From contig JAUIHT010000002.1 of assembly GCA_030432235.1 (NCBI GenBank), forward strand, positions 437,136 through 501,135: DNA of 64,000 nt, written 5' to 3'. This document shows positions 17,141 through 25,166 of the stretch, piece by piece. Under the pieces are notes generated by a model. The model made no database searches. It worked only from the letters and a program-made list of their open reading frames with translations, and was not told the DNA's origin. Positions within the stretch are counted from its first letter, which is position 1; every line of letters begins with the position of its first letter. The position numbers were made by a program, and so were the translations under genes. The stretch comes from Verrucomicrobiia bacterium. GTDB taxonomy: Bacteria; Verrucomicrobiota; Verrucomicrobiia; Opitutales; Cerasicoccaceae.

Positions 17141-18607
17141 GTGTTTGAGGAAGAATACCCGACTCCTGGGCTGCACAGCCTGACCGAGCATTACATCCTG
17201 CTCCAGCTCTCGGCCATGGGCATCGTATCGGCCTGGGTTCTGGGCGGCAGCCCATTCTGGATCATCGGCTATCTGGCCGCCATGGGTATGCTCACGCCCA
17301 TTATCGTGGAGGGACACCGGCGTCATGGGCACTTTCTCATCGCCCACCCGATCAAGCGCTACTGTACCGCGCTGATTCCGGTTTGGTATCTGATTGCGGT
17401 TTATCTGGCAGGCCTTATCTGGGATCCGTCCAGCGATGTCGAAATCCAAGGGCAAACCTTTGTCAGCCTGAACCCCAGCTCCATGTGGACCCCCTGCACC
17501 TTCCTGCTGCAATCCAGCTGGCTGACGATGCTCTACCTGGCAGCCGTCTATATGGCAGGCATCGGTCTGATATTCGTCGCCCTGACGACCTCACTGCTGA
17601 GGCGGCTCCTCGTTATCCTGTCAGTAAACGCGGTCGTCATCGCGATCCTGGGATTCATACAGCTGTATGGAGGCGCTCAGGAAATCTTCTGGATCTTCGA
17701 GCCGGTGGATTCGTTTTTCAGCACCTTTACGCATCAGGACCACTTCGCCAGCTATGCCCTGATTTGGACCATCGCCTTCTTCGGTCTGATTTTGCACCTG
17801 CGGCGGCTGGCGGATGCGGAAAATTTCCTCGAAAAGTGGGGCATCCTGCTGCTGGCGGCCTGCGGTGTACTGGCCTGTTCCGTCTGTGTCACCGGCACGC
17901 CCCTGCACCGTACTCTCCTCGGAATCGCTCTGGGATGGTGTATTATCTCCGAAGCTACCTTTTCCGCCTCCACCGGCAAGAAAACGGGCGCTATTATGGC
18001 AATCTTATCCGGGCTTGCCCTGGGCGGAGCAGGTATCGTCTACCTGGGATACGCGTATATGCAGGGCACCCCGCTGACCGGGCTGGACTGGGCGATTCAG
18101 ACAGAACTGTGGCACAACGCCTGGGCCTTATTCCTGGACAAGCCGCTTTTCGGCTGGGGAGTTGGCTCGTACAGCTTCCTCTCGGCCATGCAGGGCGAAG
18201 TCAACCTGCCCGCCGGAGCCATCCTCACCCCGCATTCCGATCTGCTGCACCTGCTGGTTGAGCAGGGGCTGTTGGGACTGGTGTTCTGGACGGCGCCCTT
18301 GGTTTACCTGATGAGCCGATTTCTGTTATCCGATAAAAAGCGCCTGCTCAGCGCACACCTGTGGGTAGCGGTCATCTGCACACTGGTGCTGGCCCTGGTC
18401 TCTTTCCCTCTGCAAAACCCCGCCTGCCTGTTTTCCTTCTGGCTGCTTGCGGGAGCATCCGACGCCTGGCTCCGCGTGCAGTCACTCGACCTCTCCCTGG
18501 AGACGCGCATCGTCTTCGACCATGACGAAATGAACCGCATTCCGAAGCTGGACAAGCCCCGGGGCAACACCCGTTCGCGTATCGAGATGCGCAACTGGTT
18601 TAAATAA
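17141..18607 (+). CDS. O-antigen ligase / Wzy_C-like polytopic membrane protein
   Basis: A 488 aa protein from a GTG start, with roughly ten to twelve membrane segments. Typical elements are the periplasmic FSTFTHQDHFASYALIW, a large periplasmic loop with KPLFGWGVGSYSFLSAMQGE, and HSDLLHLLVEQGLLGLVFW, which is the hallmark of WaaL/Wzy-type ligases and polymerases. It probably joins or polymerises lipid-linked glycans; the acceptor is unknown and no glycosyltransferases adjoin it. It is cotranscribed with the DJ-1 gene by position. Confidence 0.82.
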   Translation: MFEEEYPTPGLHSLTEHYILLQLSAMGIVSAWVLGGSPFWIIGYLAAMGMLTPIIVEGHRRHGHFLIAHPIKRYCTALIPVWYLIAVYLAGLIWDPSSDVEIQGQTFVSLNPSSMWTPCTFLLQSSWLTMLYLAAVYMAGIGLIFVALTTSLLRRLLVILSVNAVVIAILGFIQLYGGAQEIFWIFEPVDSFFSTFTHQDHFASYALIWTIAFFGLILHLRRLADAENFLEKWGILLLAACGVLACSVCVTGTPLHRTLLGIALGWCIISEATFSASTGKKTGAIMAILSGLALGGAGIVYLGYAYMQGTPLTGLDWAIQTELWHNAWALFLDKPLFGWGVGSYSFLSAMQGEVNLPAGAILTPHSDLLHLLVEQGLLGLVFWTAPLVYLMSRFLLSDKKRLLSAHLWVAVICTLVLALVSFPLQNPACLFSFWLLAGASDAWLRVQSLDLSLETRIVFDHDEMNRIPKLDKPRGNTRSRIEMRNWFK

Positions 18608-18650
18608 GCGATGCGTGAAAGGTTCGGCCCGCGAACCCGACAAACCAAAC

Positions 18651-19397
18651 ATGCATTTGAACACACGCTGTCCCTGTTTTTATATCCGCATCGTCCTCCT
18701 GCTGATGCTCATAGGCCTGTTGGCCGTCCAGGTCTTCGGCGCGGAGGAATCGCTGCAGGAACAACTCGATGCCCGCAAGGCGACCTTTCGCGCCCGCACG
18801 CCCCAGGACTTGGCGGAGATGATGGCCGAGGGCAATCGCAAGGTGGCCGAGTCAGGCGTGCTCGAAAGCGCCAAGCAGGTCGGTGACGACGCCCCGGACT
18901 TCACCCTTGAGGACGCCACCGGCCAGCCAGTTTCATTGGCTTCTCTCTTAGAAAAAGGTCCCGTGGTGCTGCTCTGGTACCGAGGTGGCTGGTGCCCCTA
19001 CTGCAACCTGACCCTCCACGCCTACCAGGAGCATCTCGACGAAATCAAATCCGCCGGGGCGACCCTCGTGGCACTGACGCCCGAAGTGCCCGACCAGTCC
19101 CTCTCGACCGCGGAGAAGAACGAGCTGGAGTTCGTCGTTCTCAGCGATACGGGCAACAAGGTGGCCCGGGAGTACGGCGTGGTCTTCGAGCTTCCGCCCG
19201 AAATCCACGAGCTATACCAGAGCCGCTTCGACCTGCATGCCTACAATGGCGACGACTCCGGCACGCTGCCCCTCAGCGCCACCTACGTCATCGCGCCCAA
19301 CGGCAAGATCACCTACGCCTTCCTTGACGCGGACTACACGAACCGCGCCGACCCCGTGGAGGTCATCGAAGAGGTGAAGGCGATCCAGACCGAATAA
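18651..19397 (+). CDS. exported peroxiredoxin-like (AhpC/TSA) protein
   Basis: A 248 aa protein with a signal peptide (IRIVLLLMLIGLLAVQVFGA) and an AhpC/TSA thioredoxin fold: DDAPDFTLEDATGQPVSLAS, VVLLWYRGGWCPYCNLTLHA with a CxxC redox centre, and PLSATYVIAPNGKITYAFLD. The WCPYC form belongs to the peroxiredoxin-like group (AhpC/TSA family 2-like), so it probably reduces peroxides or disulfides in the periplasm. The ATG at 18651 was chosen over a GTG at 18615, since it gives a normal signal peptide. Confidence 0.85.
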   Translation: MHLNTRCPCFYIRIVLLLMLIGLLAVQVFGAEESLQEQLDARKATFRARTPQDLAEMMAEGNRKVAESGVLESAKQVGDDAPDFTLEDATGQPVSLASLLEKGPVVLLWYRGGWCPYCNLTLHAYQEHLDEIKSAGATLVALTPEVPDQSLSTAEKNELEFVVLSDTGNKVAREYGVVFELPPEIHELYQSRFDLHAYNGDDSGTLPLSATYVIAPNGKITYAFLDADYTNRADPVEVIEEVKAIQTE

Positions 19398-19516
19398 TTG
19401 TCGGGGCCACGACATGCGCAGCATGTACGACATGGGCGTAGCCCATCATTGTCCTGTGCGGTCACGCACCGCGGGTCTGGAGCGCGCAGCCCCAGGTCAT
19501 GCTTTGCAGCCGTACG
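19398..19516. repeat. REP-like mini-hairpin chain with one copy of a 47-bp dispersed repeat
   Basis: This intergenic stretch holds successive short perfect hairpins: CATGCGCAGCATG, ATGGGCGTAGCCCAT and GTGCGGTCACGCAC. Bases 19452-19498 match 45485-45531 in reverse orientation at 45 of 47 positions. It separates the convergent peroxiredoxin and glgB genes, where termination of both would be needed. Confidence 0.75.
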
Positions 19517-21724
19517 TCAGCCCTCGTACTGGAAGATGAAAGTGGTCAATCCGGGAAGTGTCAGCTCGAGGCACTGATGACGACCGTCGCGGGACTCGTT
19601 CCGCGTCATGAGCCCACCGCCATTGCCCTCGCCCTTGCCACCGTAGCAATCTGCGTTGGTGTTGATAAGTTCCCGCCAGTAACCGGCATAGGGCACGCCA
19701 ACCAAGTGGGCCTTACGGTCGACCGGAGTGAAGTTGCCGACGACGAGGAAGGTTTCCTTCGGCGAGGCGCCGCAGCGAACAAAGCTCAGCACGGAGTTCT
19801 CCCAGTCGCCGCCGTTGATCCACTGGAAGCCCTGCGGATTGCCGTCCATCTTGGCCAGTGAGGGATTGGACAGGTACCAGCGGTTGACATCCGCGACGAG
19901 CTTTTGCACGCCCTCGTGGTCCATGTACTGGAGCAGATGCCAGTCGAGAGAGCCATCGTACTTCCACTCGTGCGACTGGCCGAACTCGCAACCCATGAAG
20001 AGGCACTTCTTGCCAGGCCAACCCCACATCCAGGCGTAGAGTGAGCGCAGGTCCGCCGCCTTTTCGGTCATGCCCCAGCCACCGCCCATCTTGGTCATCA
20101 TAGAGCCCTTGCCGTGCACGACCTCATCATGGGAAAAGACTTCGATGAAGCTTTCGGAGTACTGGTAAAGCATCCCGAAGGTCATGTCGTTGTGGTGGAA
20201 CTTGCGGTAGACCGGATCTTTCTCGAAGTACTGCAGGGTGTCGTGCATCCAGCCCATGTTCCACTTAAAGTCGAAACCCAGACCGTGCTCGGAAGTCGGC
20301 TTGGTCACGCCCCCGAAGGCGGTCGACTCCTCCGCGATCATGAGGCTACCCGGGTAGTACTCATGCACGAGGTCGTTGACCTGCCGGAGGAACTCCAGCG
20401 CCTCGATGTTCTCGCGGCCGCCGTACTGGTTGGGTATCCACTCGCCCTCCTTGCGGGAGTAGTCGAGGTAAAGCATGGACGCCACCGCGTCGACGCGCAG
20501 TCCGTCGATGTGGAAGCGGTCGAACCACGCCAGCGCGCTGTTGATGAGGAAGCTGCGCACCTCGTGGCGACCGTAGTTGAAGATGAGCGTACCCCAGTCC
20601 ATGTGCTGCCCCTGGCGGGGGTCGGCGTGCTCGTAGAGACAGGTGCCGTCGAACTCGGCCAGCGCCCAGGTGTCGCGCGGGAAGTGCGCCGGCACCCAGT
20701 CGATGATGACGCCGATGTCGTGCTGGTGCAGGTAGTCCACCAGGTACATGAAGTCCTGCGGCGAACCGTACCGGTGCGTAGGGGCAAAGTAGCCGGTGAC
20801 CTGGTAGCCCCAGGAACCCGAGAAGGGGTGCTCCGCCACGGGCATGAACTCCACGCAGTTGAAGCCCATGCGGTGGCAATACTCGGCCAGCTCCACCGCC
20901 ATCTCACGGTAGTTCAGCGGACGGTTGCCGTCTTCCACCACCCGCTTCCAGGAGCCGAGGTGGACCTCGTAAATCGACAGCGGCGTCTCCTGCGCCTTCC
21001 ACTTGGAGCGCTTCTTCAGCCAGCCGTTGTCCTGCCACTCGTAGCCGTCGTCGTCCCAGACAATGGCAGCGTTGTGCGGGGGAGCTTCAAAAAAACTGCC
21101 GTAGGGGTCCGTTTTCAGGCGCAGATAGCCGTCCCCACCGATGAGCTCGAACTTGTACTTCGCGCCGGGCTCGACCCCGGGGATGAACAATTCCCACACA
21201 CCGGAACCACCCAGGGCCCGCATCGGGTGGTAGCGGCCGTCCCACTGGTTGAAATCGCCCACGACCGAGACGCGCTTCGCGCTCGGAGCCCAGACCGCGA
21301 AGGACACGCCCTGCACGCCCTCGTAGTGCTGCACCTGCGCGCCGAGCTTGCGATAAGCACGATGGAGGTTGCCCTGGTTGAAGAGGTAAAGGTCGTCGTC
21401 GCTCAGCGTCGGCAGGAAGCAGTACGGGTCCCAGAACTGCCGGATCTCGCCGTTGTAGCGCACCGTGCGCAGGCGGTAGTTAAAGGTCTTGTCTCGCCCG
21501 GAGATGACGCCCTCGAAGAGTCCGCTCTCGTCGAGCTGCTCCAGCGGCCAGCGCTCGTCGGTGTCGACATCAACGACCTCGCAGGACTGCGCGTCGGCCA
21601 GGAAAGCCCGGGCCACAAGCGCCTTCTTGCCCTTTATTTTTGCGGGATGCAGCCCGAGAATATCATGCGGCGCGGCGTGACGCGCCTTGAGAAGCAAGTC
21701 GAGGTCTTTTTTGGCAAGTATCAC
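19517..21724 (-). CDS. glgB: 1,4-alpha-glucan branching enzyme GlgB (GH13)
   Basis: A 735 aa cytoplasmic enzyme that forms alpha-1,6 branches in glycogen. It has an N1 domain (HDILGLHP), a CBM48 domain (FAVWAPSAKRVSVVGDFNQW) and the GH13 barrel: MPVAEHPFSGSWGYQVTGYF, the nucleophile Asp in GLRVDAVASMLYLDYSRKEG, the acid/base Glu in MIAEESTAFGGVT, and FSHDEVVHGKGSMMTKM. The C-terminal beta domain ends the chain (GLTTFIFQYEG). The length matches the long GlgB class. No other glycogen genes are in the window. Confidence 0.97.
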   Translation of the reverse strand: MILAKKDLDLLLKARHAAPHDILGLHPAKIKGKKALVARAFLADAQSCEVVDVDTDERWPLEQLDESGLFEGVISGRDKTFNYRLRTVRYNGEIRQFWDPYCFLPTLSDDDLYLFNQGNLHRAYRKLGAQVQHYEGVQGVSFAVWAPSAKRVSVVGDFNQWDGRYHPMRALGGSGVWELFIPGVEPGAKYKFELIGGDGYLRLKTDPYGSFFEAPPHNAAIVWDDDGYEWQDNGWLKKRSKWKAQETPLSIYEVHLGSWKRVVEDGNRPLNYREMAVELAEYCHRMGFNCVEFMPVAEHPFSGSWGYQVTGYFAPTHRYGSPQDFMYLVDYLHQHDIGVIIDWVPAHFPRDTWALAEFDGTCLYEHADPRQGQHMDWGTLIFNYGRHEVRSFLINSALAWFDRFHIDGLRVDAVASMLYLDYSRKEGEWIPNQYGGRENIEALEFLRQVNDLVHEYYPGSLMIAEESTAFGGVTKPTSEHGLGFDFKWNMGWMHDTLQYFEKDPVYRKFHHNDMTFGMLYQYSESFIEVFSHDEVVHGKGSMMTKMGGGWGMTEKAADLRSLYAWMWGWPGKKCLFMGCEFGQSHEWKYDGSLDWHLLQYMDHEGVQKLVADVNRWYLSNPSLAKMDGNPQGFQWINGGDWENSVLSFVRCGASPKETFLVVGNFTPVDRKAHLVGVPYAGYWRELINTNADCYGGKGEGNGGGLMTRNESRDGRHQCLELTLPGLTTFIFQYEG

Positions 21725-21778
21725 GGTATCAACGATTCAAACCCATACCCCCCGCGCTTGTCGATGCGAAACGTTGGT

Positions 21779-21855
21779 AAGCTAAAAGCCCAAAGCTCAA
21801 AGCCAAAAGTCGGAATTCCTTTTTGCTTTCAGCTTTTCGCTTTCCGCTTTTAGCT
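21779..21855. repeat. word-repeat palindrome (AAAAGC / AAAGC type)
   Basis: The left arm (21779-21809) reads AAGCTAAAAGCCCAAAGCTC plus further AAAGC words. The right arm (about 21820-21855) is the imperfect complement (CTTTCAGCTTTTCGCTTTCC then GCTTTTAGCT). The word period is 8-9 bp. It lies 8 bp upstream of the EVE gene ATG and within the divergent region with glgB. Confidence 0.72.
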
Positions 21856-21862
21856 CCTCTTC

Positions 21863-22327
21863 ATGAACCACTGGCTCCTCAAGTCCGAACCCGACGTATT
21901 CTCCATCGACGACCTCAAGGCGCGCGGCAAGAAAGGCGAGCCCTGGGACGGCGTCCGCAATTACCAGGCCCGTAACTTCATGCGCGACGACATGAAGAAG
22001 GGCGACCTCGCTCTCTTCTATCACTCCAACACCGACGTACCCGGCGTCGTCGGCGTCATGGAGGTGGCCAAGGAGGCGCAGCCCGACCCCTCCGCCCGCG
22101 ACCCCAAGAGCAAGTACTACGACCCCAAAGAGACGGCCGAGAACCCCCGCTGGGTTTGCTGCACCTTCCGCTTCGTGGAGAAATTTCCCCGCACCGTCAG
22201 CCTCGACGAAATCAAGGCCGACAAAAAGCTCGCCGAGATGCGCGTGGCCCAACGCGGCAATCGCCTCTCGATAACGCCCGTGACCAAGGCTGAGTTCGAG
22301 CGCATTTGTAAATTGGCAAAAAAGTAA
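21863..22327 (+). CDS. EVE domain protein
   Basis: A 154 aa single-domain cytoplasmic protein: HWLLKSEPDVFSIDDLKARG, WDGVRNYQARNFMRDDMKKG, DLALFYHSNTDVPGVVGVME and FPRTVSLDEIKADKKL. EVE is a PUA-like fold that recognises modified bases in DNA or RNA and is found both in tRNA/RNA quality control and in defence modules. Here it is free-standing. The start codon lies immediately downstream of a word-repeat palindrome. The specific ligand cannot be told from sequence. Confidence 0.92.
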   Translation: MNHWLLKSEPDVFSIDDLKARGKKGEPWDGVRNYQARNFMRDDMKKGDLALFYHSNTDVPGVVGVMEVAKEAQPDPSARDPKSKYYDPKETAENPRWVCCTFRFVEKFPRTVSLDEIKADKKLAEMRVAQRGNRLSITPVTKAEFERICKLAKK

Positions 22328-22339
22328 ACTCAACCGCGA

Positions 22340-22367
22340 TTGACAGCGGCAGGGCGTGGGTTAGCTT
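22340..22367 (+). promoter_or_regulatory. candidate sigma-70-type promoter for the aldehyde dehydrogenase gene
   Basis: TTGACA at 22340-22345 is followed after 16 bp by TAGCTT at 22362-22367, 27 bp upstream of the ATG at 22395. The -35 is perfect and the -10 is weak. This is a pattern match only. Confidence 0.35.
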
Positions 22368-22394
22368 TGCTTAACAACCCTATACCCTGAACTT

Positions 22395-23891
22395 ATGAGT
22401 TACCCTAAGCCTAAATTCAAAAAGCGTTACCAGAACTTCATCGGCGGCAAGTGGACCAAGCCCGTCGACGGCAAATACTTCAAGAACCCCTCGCCCATCG
22501 ACGGCGAAGTCTTCTGCGAAATTCCCCGCAGCAACGAGAAGGACATCGATCTGGCCGTCAATGCCGCCTGGAAGGCCGCCGCCACCTGGACCAAGACGTC
22601 CGCCGCCGAGCGCAGCACCATCCTCAACCACATCGCCGACCGCCTCGAGGCCAACCTGGAAAAGCTCGCCGCCGTCGAGACCTGGGAGAACGGCAAGGCC
22701 ATCCGCGAGACCCTCAACGCCGACATCCCGCTGGCCATCGACCACTTCCGCTACTTCGCCGGGGTCATCCGCGCCGAGTCCGGCGACATCTCCGATATCG
22801 ACTCCAGCACCGTCTCGATGGAAGTGCACGAGCCCCTCGGCGTCGTCGGGCAAATCATCCCGTGGAACTTCCCCATCCTCATGGCCACGTGGAAGCTCGC
22901 GCCCGCCCTGGCCGCCGGCAACTGCGTCGTGCTCAAGCCCGCCGAGCAAACCCCGGCCAGCATCCTCGTCGTCATGGAACTCATTGCCGACCTCCTCCCG
23001 GACGGCGTCGTGAACGTCGTCAACGGCTTCGGCCCCGAGGCCGGCAAACCCCTGGCCTGCCACAAGCGCATCAAGAAAGTCGCCTTCACCGGAGAGACCA
23101 CCACCGGGCGGCTCATCATGCAGTACGCCTCGGAAAACATCATTCCGGTCACACTGGAGCTCGGCGGCAAGTCTCCCAACATTTTCCACGAAAGCGTTAT
23201 GGACGCCGACGACGGCTTCCTCGACAAAGCGGTGGAAGGCTTCGTGCTCTTCGCGCTCAACCAAGGCGAGATCTGCACCTGCCCCTCCCGTGCCCTCGTC
23301 CACAAAAAGATTTACGACAAGTTCATGGACCGCGTCCTCAAGCGCGTCAAAGCCATCAAGATGGGCGACCCGCTCGACCCCGCCACCATGATGGGCGCGC
23401 AGGCCTCCAACGATCAGTACGAGAAAATTCTCAGCTATATCGACATCGGCAAGCAGGAAGGCGCCAAGGTCCTCATCGGCGGCAAGGCGTACAAAAACAA
23501 GAAGTACCCCAAGGGCTACTACATCACGCCGACCGTCTTCGAGGGGAAGAACAAGATGCGCATCTTCCAGGAGGAAATCTTCGGCCCCGTCGTCAGCGTC
23601 ACCCCGTTCAAGGACGACGCCGAGGCGCTCCACATCGCCAACGACACCCTCTACGGCCTCGGGGCCGGCGTCTGGACCCGCGACGTGCACCAGATGCACG
23701 CCTTCGCCCGCGGCATCGAGGCCGGGCGCGTCTGGTGCAACTGCTACCACGCCTACCCCGCGCACGCCTCCTTCGGCGGCTACAAAAAGTCTGGCATCGG
23801 CCGCGAAACGCACAAGATGATGCTCAACCACTACCGCCACACCAAGAACATATTGATGTCCTTCTCGCAGTCCAAGCTGGGATTTTTCTGA
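22395..23891 (+). CDS. NAD(P)-dependent aldehyde dehydrogenase, AldB/ExaC type
   Basis: A 498 aa cytoplasmic enzyme oxidising aldehydes (acetaldehyde in the AldB/ExaC group) to acids. It has the cofactor and catalytic motifs [34 protein letters not shown], the general base in [12 protein letters not shown], and catalytic C294 in [15 protein letters not shown]; the CTCPSR version is typical of AldB/ExaC. The C-terminal [20 protein letters not shown] is family-typical. A DUF779 gene, the usual partner of this dehydrogenase type, follows after a word-repeat array. A candidate promoter is at 22340. Confidence 0.95.
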   Translation: MSYPKPKFKKRYQNFIGGKWTKPVDGKYFKNPSPIDGEVFCEIPRSNEKDIDLAVNAAWKAAATWTKTSAAERSTILNHIADRLEANLEKLAAVETWENGKAIRETLNADIPLAIDHFRYFAGVIRAESGDISDIDSSTVSMEVHEPLGVVGQIIPWNFPILMATWKLAPALAAGNCVVLKPAEQTPASILVVMELIADLLPDGVVNVVNGFGPEAGKPLACHKRIKKVAFTGETTTGRLIMQYASENIIPVTLELGGKSPNIFHESVMDADDGFLDKAVEGFVLFALNQGEICTCPSRALVHKKIYDKFMDRVLKRVKAIKMGDPLDPATMMGAQASNDQYEKILSYIDIGKQEGAKVLIGGKAYKNKKYPKGYYITPTVFEGKNKMRIFQEEIFGPVVSVTPFKDDAEALHIANDTLYGLGAGVWTRDVHQMHAFARGIEAGRVWCNCYHAYPAHASFGGYKKSGIGRETHKMMLNHYRHTKNILMSFSQSKLGFF

Positions 23892-24082
23892 GATGGGATG
23901 TGAGATTTGTGATGTGAGATATGAGATGGGAGATGTGAGATGCTAGAAAAATTTGATGCAGCAAAGCGATGTGTACGCGCTAACCTCGTATCACATACCT
24001 CATAACTCATATCCCACATCTCCCAACCCATATCTCCCATCCCCTATCTCATATCTCACATCCCATATCCCACATCCCATCC
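23885..24082. repeat. long word-repeat array with inverted halves (GAGATGT / ATCTCAC words)
   Basis: From about 23889 to 23943 the plus strand is a purine-rich run of near-tandem words (GAGATGGGATGTGAGATTTG, then GATGTGAGATATGAGATGGG). From about 23991 to 24080 the words are their complements (CATATCCCACATCTCCCAAC, CCCTATCTCATATCTCACAT). About 47 bp of unrelated sequence lies between. It is the longest array of the family here and fills the gap between the aldehyde dehydrogenase and DUF779 genes. Confidence 0.75.
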
Positions 24083-24083
24083 G

Positions 24084-24455
24084 ATGCCCGAGCGTGTAAA
24101 GATCACCGAAGCGGCGGAGAAGGTCGTCGAGCAGCTCCGCGCCGAGCACGGCCCGCTTTTATTCCACCTCAGCGGCGGCTGCTGCGACGGCTCCGCGCCC
24201 ATGTGCCTGGCGCAAGGGGACTTTCTCATCGGCTCGCGGGATTTAAAACTCGGCACCATCGCGGACTGCCCCTTCTACATCGCCGAGGACACCTTCTCGT
24301 ATTACCGTGCCTGCGAAATCACCGTGGATGTGACACCCGGCCGCGGCGCCAGCTTCTCCCTCGAAATCCCCCTGGACCTGCGCTTCCTCATCCGCTCCCG
24401 CATCCTGAGCGATAAGGAAATCAAAGCCTTGCCGAAGCCGACGCACTCCGCTTAA
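24084..24455 (+). CDS. DUF779 domain protein, aldehyde-dehydrogenase partner
   Basis: A 123 aa protein matching the DUF779 pattern: LLFHLSGGCCDGSAPMCLAQ, DCPFYIAEDTFSYYRACEIT and VDVTPGRGASFSLEIPLDLR. DUF779 genes are recurrently found beside AldB/ExaC aldehyde dehydrogenases, as here, but their biochemical role is not settled; the Cys-rich GGCCDGSAPMC may bind metal (inference). The gene follows the dehydrogenase in the same direction after the word-repeat array, so expression may be joint. Confidence 0.88.
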   Translation: MPERVKITEAAEKVVEQLRAEHGPLLFHLSGGCCDGSAPMCLAQGDFLIGSRDLKLGTIADCPFYIAEDTFSYYRACEITVDVTPGRGASFSLEIPLDLRFLIRSRILSDKEIKALPKPTHSA

Positions 24456-24494
24456 GGCTTCACAAAGTCCGTCGGCACTGCGATAGATGAAGTC

Positions 24495-25046
24495 GTGGCA
24501 AAACTAAAAACGTTCGAGGACGCCGTCGCCTTCGTGCTGGAGAACAAGGTCGTGACCGTCTTCGGCAGCAAGGGCTCGCCCCACCCCTCGCTCTGGGACA
24601 ACACCGCGCTCTCCGCCGCCAAACCCAAGTCCGGCTGGAGCCCGCGCGTCCGGGCCGTGTGGGACTGGAAAACGCGCATCCCCATGACCTATCCCGACGA
24701 GGTCTTCTACGGCAAGCTCCCCGACGGCGACGCCGCCCTCATCGAGATGGACCACCTGCGCGCCGTCCACTACCCCGAGGCGCACCGCCCCGTCACCGAG
24801 CTGCCCCCGCTGGCCCAGGAGGTCTACGAACTCATCCGCAACGAGCCCAACTACACCGGACCGCTCCGCAAGCAGGCCATCGAGAAAACCGGCACGACCA
24901 AAAGCCGCTTCGACACCGCCCTCAAGCACCTGCAAAGCTCCCTCAACATCGTCCGCTCCCTCGACCCCGACCACGACAGCGACTTCTGGCTCCCCTTCAA
25001 GGACGTGCATCTCGACACCGTCCAGATGTGGGAAAACCAAAGGTAG
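24495..25046 (+). CDS. AlkZ-related winged-helix protein
   Basis: A 183 aa protein beginning at GTG (24495). The N-terminal half (TFEDAVAFVLENKVVTVFGS, SLWDNTALSAAKPKSGW, VRAVWDWKTRIPMTYPDEVF) and YGKLPDGDAALIEMDHLRAV resemble short AlkZ-related proteins, distant to HTH_42/AlkZ interstrand-crosslink glycosylases. The C-terminal half looks like a winged helix (LAQEVYELIRNEPNYTGPLR, KQAIEKTGTTKSRFDTALKH). The catalytic QxQ motif of AlkZ is not visible, so a glycosylase activity should not be assumed. Assignment is from memory of family patterns. Confidence 0.6.
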   Translation: MAKLKTFEDAVAFVLENKVVTVFGSKGSPHPSLWDNTALSAAKPKSGWSPRVRAVWDWKTRIPMTYPDEVFYGKLPDGDAALIEMDHLRAVHYPEAHRPVTELPPLAQEVYELIRNEPNYTGPLRKQAIEKTGTTKSRFDTALKHLQSSLNIVRSLDPDHDSDFWLPFKDVHLDTVQMWENQR

Positions 25047-25051
25047 GGACG

Positions 25052-25096
25052 GACCGCCGGGCCGTCCACGGATGCCTCGGCGAGGCATCCCTACCC
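25052..25096. repeat. tandem mini-hairpins
   Basis: Two short perfect hairpins follow the AlkZ-related gene stop: GGACGG...CCGTCC, then GGATGCCTCGGCGAGGCATC (plus one C). They are of the same style as the hairpin chains at 19398 and 45478. They may act as a terminator or mRNA stabiliser; there is no T-tract. Confidence 0.5.
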
Positions 25097-25166
25097 TGTG
25101 TGGCAACTCACCCGCCCACCTTAAAGCTTCACAAAGCTTCCTCAGTCCGTAATAGTTTCGGGCAAG

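Noticed and set aside
20114-21853. 579-codon open frame on the plus strand antisense to glgB
   Set aside because: It mirrors the reverse strand of a certain gene in a GC-rich genome and its protein is Val/His/Arg-rich without any family pattern.
22451-23917. 488-codon open frame in another plus-strand phase of the aldehyde dehydrogenase gene
   Set aside because: The translation is Arg/Pro/His/Gln-rich nonsense, while the overlapping phase encodes a full-length dehydrogenase with catalytic Cys.
23831-24040. Small minus-strand frame of Met/Trp/Ser/His-rich repeats
   Set aside because: It is the translation of the word-repeat array and has no independent coding evidence.
23885-24082. Possible CRISPR array
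   Set aside because: Words are 7-12 bp, variable and contiguous, with no constant repeat plus unique spacer structure, and there are no cas genes.
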